Assembly (NCBI RefSeq): GCF_900446255.1
Contig: NZ_UIGI01000001.1
Coordinates: forward strand, 1,576,763 to 1,640,762
DNA from: Buttiauxella agrestis
GTDB taxonomy: Bacteria > Pseudomonadota > Gammaproteobacteria > Enterobacterales > Enterobacteriaceae
DNA: 64,000 nucleotides
Reading direction: 5' to 3'
Below, one piece after another: positions 1 to 7,751 of this stretch (position 1 is its first letter; each line of letters opens with the position of its first letter). Made by a program: the position numbers and the translations under genes. The notes under the pieces were generated by a model. The model did no database searches, had not been told where the DNA came from, and worked only from the letters and a program-made list of their open reading frames with translations.

Positions 1-2718
1 GCCCCTCTCTACAGCCGCGCATACGCCGCACTGTTTGAAGAGAAGATCCTCAATTCCCCTGAGTGGGATGCCAAAAATAAACGCATTCGTTTCCGCATTG
101 ATGGCCAATCGAAAGTCATGGGGCACAAAGTTTTTGCCCGTGATATTCGCGCTGTTGATATGCCGCACTGGTCGCAAAAACAGGCGCACGCCTTTATTTT
201 GCGCACCACGAAAGCCGACCGTCTGTTTAGCGGCATCGACCTGACTTTATTGGGCGATGACCTGAAACCCGATCGCCTCGTTACCGCCGAAGATCTGGCA
301 CGCGACGGTCTGGCATTCCCGGCGTTTTACGGCGAAGACATGCTACTGCCGACGGGCAAAACGCCAGCGTATTTAGGCCAGGCCGTGGCGATTTTGATTT
401 ACCACGATTTTGCCCGTTTCCGCTTTGCCAAAGACAAACTGAAATTCAAAGATGAAGCCATTCAGTACGGTGCCGAAACTGGCCCGCTTGAGCGTGATCC
501 GTGGGGCACTTTCCGTTTTGTGCGCGTTGGTGGCGCAACATCCCAGGATGATGACAAATTCTCCAGCCTGAAAGATATGCCGATTTTCCCGTTGTCGATG
601 AGAAGACATTTGCCGGTCTGGCCGGAAGGGCGTGAAGGCGGCAAGCTGGATGAGGAAGGCATGTTCTACGCCGGAATGATTGCCGACGAGATGAAAAACC
701 CGCCGCAAGACTGGCTGGTGATGCAACGCCGCTACACCACGCAATCTATCGACACTGCCGCCCTTGAGCCGGATAACGCCAACGGCTGGTTCGACACCAC
801 CACGCAGACCTTGCACATGGTGGTGCCGACGCAATCCCCGCAGGAAGTCGCTGACGAGATGCCGCGCATGCTGGCAAAAGGCACCACGCCGGTAAAACAG
901 CTGATTCTGCATCCGTGTTACACCGTGGGTTATGGCTCCAAAGATCACTACAACTTCCCGTATTACGGGGCGGTGGCAGCGATGTATGGCGACGGGCACC
1001 CGGTGCGTCTGGCCAACGATCGCTACGAGCAGTTCCAGACCTCGATCAAACGCCACGCGTTCGACATGAATTACACCATCGCGGTGGACAAGAAAACCGG
1101 CATTCTGCAATCGTTCCTCGGCGATATGACCGCCAACGGTGGCGGGCGCAGCAACTTTACGCCATCGGTATCGATGGTGGGCGCGACTGCCGCGCAGTCT
1201 ATTTATTACTTCCCGAAGAGCGATTTGTCGGCGGTGGGCGTGGCCTCTCGCGCCATCGACGCCGGTTCCGCTCGCGGCTACGGCACACTGCAAAGTATGG
1301 CCGCCACCGAAATGATGGTGGATGAAATCGCTGCGCAATTAGATATCGACCCGATTGAATTTCGCATGCGCAACGCGCTGAAATCCGGCATGAAAAACAC
1401 CCAGGGTGCCATTCCTGCCGGGGCGATTCGCGTGGATGAAGTGCTGGCGAAAGCAGCGAAAAATGAAATCTGGCTCAAACGTGCGGAACGCAAAGCCGAA
1501 TTTGAAATGAAAAACCCAGGTAAGCGCTACGGCGTGGGCTTTGGGTGCGTGCAAAAAGACTTTGGCACAGGGGCAGAAACCTCGTTTGCCCGTGTTGAAG
1601 TGAGTGCTGACGGGCGCATTTCCTTGCACCATAGCGGCGCGGAAATGGGCACGGGTATGTCAACTTCGCAATCCGTGCTGTGCGCGCAATGGCTGGGCAA
1701 ACCTGCCGACGAAGCAAATTTCTCTGTGACAGACTGGTCAACATTGCCGATTGTCACCAGCGGCGACCCGTACATTATGTCCCAGGAAGAGCAGGACAAA
1801 CTGGCGACGAACCCGGCGTGGTCGCCATCTTACTGTTCGCCATCGAGCGCCAGTAACTCAGCCTATTACTTCTCGCACAGCACGCGGGAAGCGGCACGTT
1901 TAGTGTTTGAACACGGCTTATGGCCTGCGGCGATGGCCATCTGGACCACCGGAATTGGTGGCGGCCAGGCGGCTCCATTAGTGGTGCGCATTGAAGACGC
2001 CCGCTGGGTGGAAGGCGGTTTAACTGCCGCCGGAATGGAAATTTTAAGCCTCGATCTACTGGCGAAAAAAGCGCATGAAATGGGGCTGATGACCGGTGCC
2101 GCGGTGCATGTCTTTAACCGCTGGCAGTGGGCGGAAGCTGATTTCAAATTGGGTGAGCAGAGCAGACGCCTGCCTATCGACGGCCTGTCGGTGCGCAACG
2201 GTAATGGCGAATTTACCACGCTCGCTCGCGAACACGTTTATTACCCGCCAACGCAGCGTAACAACGCGGCGGTGACATACTACAGCGCCGTCGGCACGCT
2301 GGCTGAAGTTGCGGTCAGTCTCGCAACCGGCGAAGTTGAACTGCTCAATCACCATTCAATTATGGAGTGTGGCAACTTGATCGTGCCGGAACTGGTTTCC
2401 GGGCAGTTGCAGGGCGGCCTGGCGATGGGTATTGGCCACGCGCTCCACGAATATTTACCTCTCTACGAAGACGGTCCCGGGAACGGAACATGGAACTTCA
2501 ACCGTTACCACCTGCCGCGTGCCAGTGATGTTGCAGTCTGGAAACAGACTGGCGATATCCTCCCCGCGCTTTCGGAAACTGACCCGCCAAAAGGCATGGC
2601 TGAAGTCGTGATGATCCCGGTTGTTGCCGCGATTGTGAATGCGATTGCCGATGCCACCGGCCACCGTTTCCGTGATTTGCCCGTCCGTGCTGAACATATT
2701 CGTGAGGTATTACCATGA
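1..2718 (+). CDS. Molybdenum hydroxylase (xanthine oxidase/aldehyde dehydrogenase family) large subunit, 5'-truncated by window
   Basis: Molybdopterin-binding catalytic subunit of a membrane-linked aldehyde dehydrogenase / isoquinoline 1-oxidoreductase (IorB)-type enzyme. The frame is open from base 1, so the true start lies outside the window and the ATG at 118 is internal; 905 residues are visible. Family features: a glycine-rich segment YTVGYGSKDHYNFPYYG, the RGYGTLQSMAATEMMVDEIA stretch that matches the conserved R-G-x-G...E..MDEIA block, and near the C-terminus DPPKGMAE, whose Glu is where the family places the catalytic base before the conserved AIVNAIADATG helix. The stop overlaps the next start (ATGA), so it is co-translated with the [2Fe-2S] subunit and then a triheme cytochrome c. 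That trio is typical of enzymes that pass electrons to the respiratory chain rather than to NAD. The substrate (aldehyde or N-heterocycle) cannot be read from sequence. The molybdenum cofactor form is presumably the cytosine dinucleotide one (inference). Confidence 0.88.
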   Translation, partial: APLYSRAYAALFEEKILNSPEWDAKNKRIRFRIDGQSKVMGHKVFARDIRAVDMPHWSQKQAHAFILRTTKADRLFSGIDLTLLGDDLKPDRLVTAEDLARDGLAFPAFYGEDMLLPTGKTPAYLGQAVAILIYHDFARFRFAKDKLKFKDEAIQYGAETGPLERDPWGTFRFVRVGGATSQDDDKFSSLKDMPIFPLSMRRHLPVWPEGREGGKLDEEGMFYAGMIADEMKNPPQDWLVMQRRYTTQSIDTAALEPDNANGWFDTTTQTLHMVVPTQSPQEVADEMPRMLAKGTTPVKQLILHPCYTVGYGSKDHYNFPYYGAVAAMYGDGHPVRLANDRYEQFQTSIKRHAFDMNYTIAVDKKTGILQSFLGDMTANGGGRSNFTPSVSMVGATAAQSIYYFPKSDLSAVGVASRAIDAGSARGYGTLQSMAATEMMVDEIAAQLDIDPIEFRMRNALKSGMKNTQGAIPAGAIRVDEVLAKAAKNEIWLKRAERKAEFEMKNPGKRYGVGFGCVQKDFGTGAETSFARVEVSADGRISLHHSGAEMGTGMSTSQSVLCAQWLGKPADEANFSVTDWSTLPIVTSGDPYIMSQEEQDKLATNPAWSPSYCSPSSASNSAYYFSHSTREAARLVFEHGLWPAAMAIWTTGIGGGQAAPLVVRIEDARWVEGGLTAAGMEILSLDLLAKKAHEMGLMTGAAVHVFNRWQWAEADFKLGEQSRRLPIDGLSVRNGNGEFTTLAREHVYYPPTQRNNAAVTYYSAVGTLAEVAVSLATGEVELLNHHSIMECGNLIVPELVSGQLQGGLAMGIGHALHEYLPLYEDGPGNGTWNFNRYHLPRASDVAVWKQTGDILPALSETDPPKGMAEVVMIPVVAAIVNAIADATGHRFRDLPVRAEHIREVLP

Positions 2719-3269
2719 GCATCAAAACTAAACCAATGACCCTGACCATCAACAACAAACCGTACGGCCCGATTGACGTGCCGGAAGGGTTGATGATGAT
2801 CGATTTCCTCCACGAATACGTTTATCTGACCGGTTCGCGCCTCGGCTGCGGGCAGGGCATTTGCCACGCCTGTGTGGCGATTGTCGATAACCCAAGCGGC
2901 ACCAGCGAAGAAGTACGCACCTGTATCACTGGCGCGCATTTCTTTAACGGCAAAAAAGTCCGTACCGTAGAAGGCCACGCCAAAGTTGATGAGCAGGGCG
3001 AAGTCGTCGAACTCTCGCCGATTCAACAATCCTTCCTCGATCATTACAGTTTCCAGTGCGGCTACTGCACGCCAGGCTTTGTGAACGCCGCAACGATTTT
3101 TGTTGAGAAGCTGAAACGTGAACCGATTGCACGTGAAGACCTGGAAGGGGCGATTTCCCATGCGCTGGAAAACCATATCTGCCGCTGTACCGGTTATGTG
3201 CGTTACTACGAAGCGGTGCGCGATGTGGTGCTGAAAACGCCGGGGCTGTTGAAGGAGGCGGTGAAATGA
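2715..3269 (+). CDS. [2Fe-2S] subunit of molybdenum hydroxylase (IorA/CoxS type)
   Basis: Small iron-sulfur subunit, 184 residues, the usual size. It has both cluster-binding regions: the N-terminal plant-ferredoxin type LGCGQGICHACVAIVD with a fourth Cys in VRTCITG, and the C-terminal helical domain with QCGYCTPGF and CRCTGY. These two clusters relay electrons from the molybdenum site of the upstream large subunit to the downstream cytochrome c. It overlaps the upstream gene by 4 bp (ATGA) and the downstream cytochrome gene by 4 bp, so the three are translationally coupled. I see no signal peptide; in this family export of the complex is usually directed by the large subunit, whose N-terminus is outside the window. 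Confidence 0.93.
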   Translation: MSIKTKPMTLTINNKPYGPIDVPEGLMMIDFLHEYVYLTGSRLGCGQGICHACVAIVDNPSGTSEEVRTCITGAHFFNGKKVRTVEGHAKVDEQGEVVELSPIQQSFLDHYSFQCGYCTPGFVNAATIFVEKLKREPIAREDLEGAISHALENHICRCTGYVRYYEAVRDVVLKTPGLLKEAVK

Positions 3270-4507
3270 AAAAACGTCTCGCGCTCATTGTGCTGGCGAT
3301 AGTCGTCATTATTGTGGCGATATTGTACTGGCGGGAATACCGCACGTATGACGGGCCGGTGCAGAAAGTCACCGCCAGCAAAGAGCAAATCGAACGTGGG
3401 AGTTATCTGGCGAAAGCGGCTGACTGTGCGGCTTGCCACACGGCATCCGGCGGCGCACCGCTGGCGGGTGGCTATCCGCTGGAATCCCCTTATGGCACGA
3501 TTTATGGCAGCAACCTGACGCCATCTGCTGATGACGGGATTGGCCGCTGGACAAAAGATGATTTCTACAAAGCGCTGACCGAGGGCGTTGGCCCAACCGG
3601 GCGTCATCTGTTCCCGGCGATGCCTTATACCTCGTACAAAAACATTTCGCGCCAGGATTCTGACGACATTTATGCTTATCTGATGACGCGTCCGGCGGTG
3701 GACGTTAAGACGCCGGATAACGAAATGGCCTTTCCGTTCAACCAGCGTATCGCGCTGATTGGCTGGAATATTTTGTTCCATGACAAAGATCCGCTTCCTG
3801 CGATTTCCACCGGTGATTCAGCCGACTGGCATCGCGGCCGTTATCTGGCAGATGTGCTGGGGCACTGTGGCGAATGCCATACCGAGCGCGGTTTGCTTGG
3901 CCAGATGAAACTCGATAAAGCCATGCAGGGCGGGGAGTTAGGACGCTTTATGGCACCGGATATTACGCCAAAAGCATTAGCACAGCGTGGCTGGACGCCG
4001 CAGGATGTGAGGCAATTCCTCACCACCGGCATTGCGCCACAGGGCAGTGCGTTTAGCGAAATGCACATGGTGGTGGACCTGAGCACGCAGCATCTGACGC
4101 CTGAAGATCAAAAAGCGATGGCGACGTACCTGATGGGTGAAGCGCCTCCGGCGGCGATCCCGGCGAAACTCGGCCAGGGAAATGAAGCCGGGCGCATGAC
4201 CTATCTTGATCAGTGTGCCGGTTGCCACGCTCGTGAAGGCGAGGGTAAACCGCATGTTGCCGTTTCAATGCTCAATAACGCAACCCTACGCCAGCCCGAT
4301 GCAAAAAACCTGATTGTTTCGGTGATGGACGGCCTGCCTGCGCAGAACTTCCCGAACGGGGAAAGCATGCAAAGTATGCCAGGCTTTGGGGAGCGCCTGA
4401 ACGATGAGCAAATCGCTGAACTGGTGAATTACCTGCGTGTGACGTGGGGTGGTTTGCCAGGTGATGTGACGGCGGAGCAGGTGAAAGCGCTGCGGGTGGA
4501 GAAGTAA
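3266..4507 (+). CDS. Membrane-anchored triheme cytochrome c subunit of molybdenum hydroxylase
   Basis: 413-residue c-type cytochrome with three CXXCH heme sites: CAACH (about residue 54), CGECH (about 201) and CAGCH (about 316). The N-terminus MKKRLALIVLAIVVIIVAILYW is a single uncleaved-looking membrane anchor, so the heme domains face the periplasm. In acetic-acid-bacterial aldehyde dehydrogenases and nicotinate/isoquinoline dehydrogenases the equivalent subunit accepts electrons from the [2Fe-2S] subunit and delivers them to quinone. The start overlaps the preceding gene by 4 bp with a good ribosome site (GGAGG) just upstream. It is the last gene of the operon; a palindromic repeat element follows. 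Confidence 0.92.
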   Translation: MKKRLALIVLAIVVIIVAILYWREYRTYDGPVQKVTASKEQIERGSYLAKAADCAACHTASGGAPLAGGYPLESPYGTIYGSNLTPSADDGIGRWTKDDFYKALTEGVGPTGRHLFPAMPYTSYKNISRQDSDDIYAYLMTRPAVDVKTPDNEMAFPFNQRIALIGWNILFHDKDPLPAISTGDSADWHRGRYLADVLGHCGECHTERGLLGQMKLDKAMQGGELGRFMAPDITPKALAQRGWTPQDVRQFLTTGIAPQGSAFSEMHMVVDLSTQHLTPEDQKAMATYLMGEAPPAAIPAKLGQGNEAGRMTYLDQCAGCHAREGEGKPHVAVSMLNNATLRQPDAKNLIVSVMDGLPAQNFPNGESMQSMPGFGERLNDEQIAELVNYLRVTWGGLPGDVTAEQVKALRVEK

Positions 4508-4536
4508 ACTGGGGCGTTTGGCGTATATGCCTGAAG

Positions 4537-4599
4537 GGTGAATGTTCCGTTCACCCTTCCGTCATAGGAACCGCACACCAGGGTGAACGGAAAATCACC
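4537..4599. repeat. Short palindromic repeat element with GGTGAACGGAAAATCACC end
   Basis: The left end (4537-4555) and right end (4582-4599) are inverted copies of a GGTGAACGGAAAATCACC-like unit, each itself an imperfect hairpin. The right copy is identical, with flanking bases, to 30629-30646, and a shared CATCCCCC tail follows in both places. It sits in the 255-bp gap between the cytochrome c and the CstA-type genes and could fold as a terminator-like hairpin. A REP- or MITE-like intergenic element is my inference. Confidence 0.6.
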
Positions 4600-4762
4600 G
4601 CTCTACCTTAGACATCCCCCTCGGATGAACGAAAAACCACTCACGCCCCCTTTTTAACCGCTCACGCGCCAATATAACCGCTCACTAAAACTCCCGCTTA
4701 TTGCACTCCCACCCTATGCCAGCATAGCGCTGAACTTTTTATCTATGGCTCTGGAGTGGGTT

Positions 4763-6562
4763 ATGCAACACGCACTAACGTTTGTTATCGCGACCCTGTG
4801 TATTCTGGCTATCTGCTATCGCCTTTACGGGGTGTTTTTCGTCCGTAAAGTACTGAATGCTGATGACTCTGAAATCACACCGTCACATATTCTTGAGGAC
4901 GGCAAAGACTACGTCCCGACTAAAAAATGGGTTAACTTCGGCAGCCATTTTGCTGCGATTGCCGCCGCTGGCCCGTTAGTTGGCCCGGTTCTGGCTGCAC
5001 AGTATGGCTATCTGCCAAGTTTCTTATGGTTGCTGATTGGTTGTGTGGTAGGGGGGGCAGTGCACGACACCGTCGTGCTTTTTGCCTCGATGAAACACCG
5101 CGGTAAGTCGCTCTCAGAAGTGGCGAAAGCGGAACTTGGCCCGGTCGCAGGGTGGTGTACCGGTCTGGCAATGTTATTCATCATCACTATCACCATGGCA
5201 GGTTTGTCGATGGTGGTGGTTCACGCGCTGGAACGTAACCCGTGGGGTACGTTTGCGGTGTTCATGACGATTCCCGTGGCGATTTGCGTTGGCCTGTGGG
5301 AACGCTATACCGGCAGTATGCGCGGCGCGACCTGGGTTGGGATTATCGTTATCTTCGCCTGCGTCATTATCGGGCCGTACATTCAGGAATCGTCTTTCGG
5401 TGAATGGCTGAGTCTGCGCGCTTCAACGGTGAGCCTGGTGCTGCCATTCTATGCGTTCTTTGCTACCGCGCTGCCGGTGTGGATGCTGCTGACGCCGCGT
5501 GGGTATCTCTCAAGCTTTATGAAAATCGGCGTGTTTGGCGCGCTGGTCGTTGGCGTGGTGTTCATTAACCCGGAAATTCAATTCCCGGCGGTGACGCAGT
5601 TTATCCACGGTAATGGCCCGGTTCTGGCTGGCCCGGTCTGGCCGTTTATCTCTATTACCATCGCTTGCGGCGCGATTTCTGGTTTCCACGCGTTTATCGG
5701 CTCAGGCACTACACCAAAACAAATCGACAAATGGAACGACATTTTGCCGGTTGCTTTCGGTGCCATGTTGGCGGAATGCGTGGTTGGCGTGATGGCGCTG
5801 ATTGCGGCAACCGCACTCCATCCAGCGGATTACTTTGCGATTAACTCAGCACCTGAAGTGTTTGCAGGTTTGGGTATGAACGTGGTGAATTTGCCACAGT
5901 TGAGCGAATCTATCGGCCTGGATTTATATGGTCGTACCGGCGGGGCGGTGACGCTTGCCGTCGGCATGGCTGATATTTTCACCCGTATTCCGTGGTTCAG
6001 CCATCTGGCTTCTTACTTCTTCCAGTTCGTGGTGATGTTTGAGGCGGTATTTATTCTGACGGCGGTGGACTCTGGGACGCGTGTTGCGCGTTATCTGCTG
6101 CAAGATTTCCTCGGCGACATCTGGGCACCGCTCAAACGCACTAACTGGATGCCAGGTGCGATTGGTTGCAGCATCGTGGCCTGTGTGTTGTGGGGCTACT
6201 TGCTGAACTCGGGTGATATCAACTCTGTGTGGGCATTGTTTGGTGTATCCAACCAGTTAATGGCTTCTATCGGCCTGATGATTGGCGCGACCATTATCCT
6301 GCGCATGTCGGAAAAACGCTGGTACGTGCTGACGTGTCTGGTGCCGCTGTCCTATTTGTATGTGACGGTAAACTACGCGGCATACTGGATGGTGAAAAAC
6401 GTCTATTTCAACAGTGCGGCGAAAGGTTTCAACATCTTCAACGGTACGATTTCCATTGTCATGGTCGCACTGGGGCTGGTGATTATGGTGGCGTCGATTC
6501 AACGTTGGTTCGTGCTGTGGCGTGCTCGCGGGAATTCAGAGCCGATTGAATTGTTGTCTTGA
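4763..6562 (+). CDS. CstA-family carbon-starvation/peptide (pyruvate) transporter, short form
   Basis: Polytopic inner-membrane protein of the CstA/BtsT family, about 599 residues and so shorter than E. coli CstA or BtsT (around 700). The family signature is clear: an N-terminal membrane helix ending in YRLYG, then FGSHFAAIAAAGPLVGPVLAAQ and VVGGAVHDTVVLFASMKHRGKSL, then many further hydrophobic segments. Characterised members import peptides or pyruvate; the substrate here is unknown. I chose ATG 4763 rather than the in-frame ATG 4745 because GGAG at 4753-4756 is spaced 6 bp from 4763 and nothing resembling a ribosome site precedes 4745. The gene is monocistronic; a hairpin follows the stop. 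Confidence 0.9.
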   Translation: MQHALTFVIATLCILAICYRLYGVFFVRKVLNADDSEITPSHILEDGKDYVPTKKWVNFGSHFAAIAAAGPLVGPVLAAQYGYLPSFLWLLIGCVVGGAVHDTVVLFASMKHRGKSLSEVAKAELGPVAGWCTGLAMLFIITITMAGLSMVVVHALERNPWGTFAVFMTIPVAICVGLWERYTGSMRGATWVGIIVIFACVIIGPYIQESSFGEWLSLRASTVSLVLPFYAFFATALPVWMLLTPRGYLSSFMKIGVFGALVVGVVFINPEIQFPAVTQFIHGNGPVLAGPVWPFISITIACGAISGFHAFIGSGTTPKQIDKWNDILPVAFGAMLAECVVGVMALIAATALHPADYFAINSAPEVFAGLGMNVVNLPQLSESIGLDLYGRTGGAVTLAVGMADIFTRIPWFSHLASYFFQFVVMFEAVFILTAVDSGTRVARYLLQDFLGDIWAPLKRTNWMPGAIGCSIVACVLWGYLLNSGDINSVWALFGVSNQLMASIGLMIGATIILRMSEKRWYVLTCLVPLSYLYVTVNYAAYWMVKNVYFNSAAKGFNIFNGTISIVMVALGLVIMVASIQRWFVLWRARGNSEPIELLS

Positions 6563-6578
6563 TAAGAGATTAAGCTCA

Positions 6579-6604
6579 GGAAAGTGGCCAGCAGGTCACT
6601 TTCC
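6579..6604 (+). terminator. Candidate terminator hairpin after CstA-type gene
   Basis: GGAAAGTG (6579-6586) pairs with CACTTTCC (6597-6604), 17 bp past the stop codon. The following T-tract is weak (GCATTCTTT), so it may be a poor intrinsic terminator. Confidence 0.45.
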
Positions 6605-6619
6605 GCATTCTTTAATGAA

Positions 6620-7000
6620 TTAATGAGCGTCAGGCTCAGCGGCAAAAACCGCTTTTGCCGCACTATCACTAAGAATCCTTTCGTCTGTTGCTATCACTAA
6701 GCCTGAAGTTCTGAAAGCCAGGCATGAGCACAGTTCGGCTAGTGTGCTAATTTCTACAGCAGAAAGCCCTCCTTGATTGATCTCCAACGCGTGAACCAAT
6801 ATCCCCGGCCGATTAAAGGGAAGATTAAAACGGGGCATTAGCGGTTTGCCTATTTTTTGTAGAAGCTGCGCTGCCACGATAAAATCACCCACCAACAAGC
6901 GCTCTGTACTGAAATTTGCGTTGCCGGTGGCTTGCTGCTGAATATCAATATTGCGTACAGTAATTTGATTTTTTCGAATTTGAATATAAATAAGAGCCAT
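6620..7000 (-). CDS. YjaA-like stress-response family protein
   Basis: 126-residue protein beginning MALIYIQIRKNQITVRNIDI. From memory it resembles E. coli YjaA (about 127 residues, oxidative/acid stress induced) along its length: the IQIR-NQITVR start, the FS-ERLLV-DFIVA block and the ALE-N-GGLS-VE block in the middle, and LSDSA near the end. I chose ATG 7000 over the upstream ATG 7009 because AGGG lies 9 bp before it and the protein then starts where YjaA does. It is a single gene on minus, convergent with the upstream transporter. The biochemical role of the family is unknown. Confidence is moderate because the match is recalled, not computed. Confidence 0.65.
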   Translation of the reverse strand: MALIYIQIRKNQITVRNIDIQQQATGNANFSTERLLVGDFIVAAQLLQKIGKPLMPRFNLPFNRPGILVHALEINQGGLSAVEISTLAELCSCLAFRTSGLVIATDERILSDSAAKAVFAAEPDAH

Positions 7001-7140
7001 AATCTTCATCCCTGATAAATAGAAAATCGCTAATAACGCTTTGAGGCATTACAGTAGAGATGATAATTCGCTGAGTAAATGTCCGAAATCGTACAATGGA
7101 AGGAGATTAGTGAAATGAATGATTATTTAAAAATGGGAAC

Positions 7141-7170
7141 AAAAAGCCGGTCCTCCGTGACCGGTTTTTT
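7141..7170. terminator. Bidirectional intrinsic terminator
   Basis: A-run 7141-7145, stem CCGGTC (7147-7152) with GACCGG (7159-7164), then a T-run 7165-7171. On minus it would end the small secreted-protein gene, whose stop codon abuts the T-run. Confidence 0.8.
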
Positions 7171-7550
7171 TACTGGCAGGCTTTCGCTTCTGCTTTGGTC
7201 AAGTCGCTACGGCTGCAATCCAGCGGGCGACCTGATACGCCTTTAGCGTCAATGGCGGCTTGTTGCGCAGAAACAATCACACCGTGAGCGCGATGTTTGC
7301 CCGTCCAGCTAACATCAGCTGTACCATCAGGAGTGGTAGAAATAGACAGCACAACGCCCTGACCAGTCGCTTCGTAGTAATTGTCGTTCACTTTTTTCAG
7401 CTTCATTTCTTTGCCGTTCAGGTAAACCGGACCGCCCTGGTCGATATGCACTTCGCCCGGCTGGCCTTTGCCGTTAAACAGCGGCAGCGCAGCGCTCGCA
7501 GAGAAGGCGACAAAACCCAGAACCATCACTAACGTTTTCAGCTTGCTCAT
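7170..7550 (-). CDS. Small exported protein of unknown function
   Basis: 126 residues with a clear Sec signal peptide (MSKLKTLVMVLGFVAFSASA, cleavage before ALPLF) and a mature part of about 106 residues. I do not recognise the family. Visible features: a repeated-turn, Gly-rich N-terminal half (FNGKGQPGEVHIDQGGPVYL), a segment GVVLSISTTPDGTADVSWTG that looks like beta strands, and a C-terminal CSRSDLTKAEAKAC pair that could form a disulfide in the periplasm. There is no lipobox. ATG 7550 is preferred over the adjacent ATG 7553 because of the GAGAG spacing, though either is possible. It is a single gene with its own bidirectional terminator. Confidence 0.7.
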   Translation of the reverse strand: MSKLKTLVMVLGFVAFSASAALPLFNGKGQPGEVHIDQGGPVYLNGKEMKLKKVNDNYYEATGQGVVLSISTTPDGTADVSWTGKHRAHGVIVSAQQAAIDAKGVSGRPLDCSRSDLTKAEAKACQ

Positions 7551-7715
7551 CATTAACTCTCTTATCAGTATTTGTTCTCAACGTTCACGGTGGTGAATAT
7601 GAGAAGTGGAATATTACCGGAGCGAGATAATGCTGCCGGACGCCGGTGCCTTTATTGATTTGTATCAAATTGCTGAATGGGTTTGATGGCGATTATTCTT
7701 AATAATGATGATTCA

Positions 7716-7745
7716 CGCCACAACCCGTTTCAACGGGTTGTGGCG
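7716..7745. terminator. Perfect 12-bp stem-loop after the mscS-type gene
   Basis: CGCCACAACCCG (7716-7727) and CGGGTTGTGGCG (7734-7745) pair perfectly with a 6-base loop, beginning 7 bp past the stop of the channel gene on minus. There is no T-run on either side, so it may be an mRNA 3'-end stabiliser rather than a classical terminator. Confidence 0.5.
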
Positions 7746-7751
7746 TCAGGT

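Noticed and set aside
373-1338. Long antisense frame (321 codons) under the molybdenum hydroxylase gene
   Set aside because: His/Arg-rich composition typical of the antisense of a GC-rich gene; the plus-strand gene explains the region.
4745-4762. ATG 4745 as start of the CstA-type gene
   Set aside because: No ribosome site upstream; the GGAG at 4753-4756 belongs to ATG 4763.
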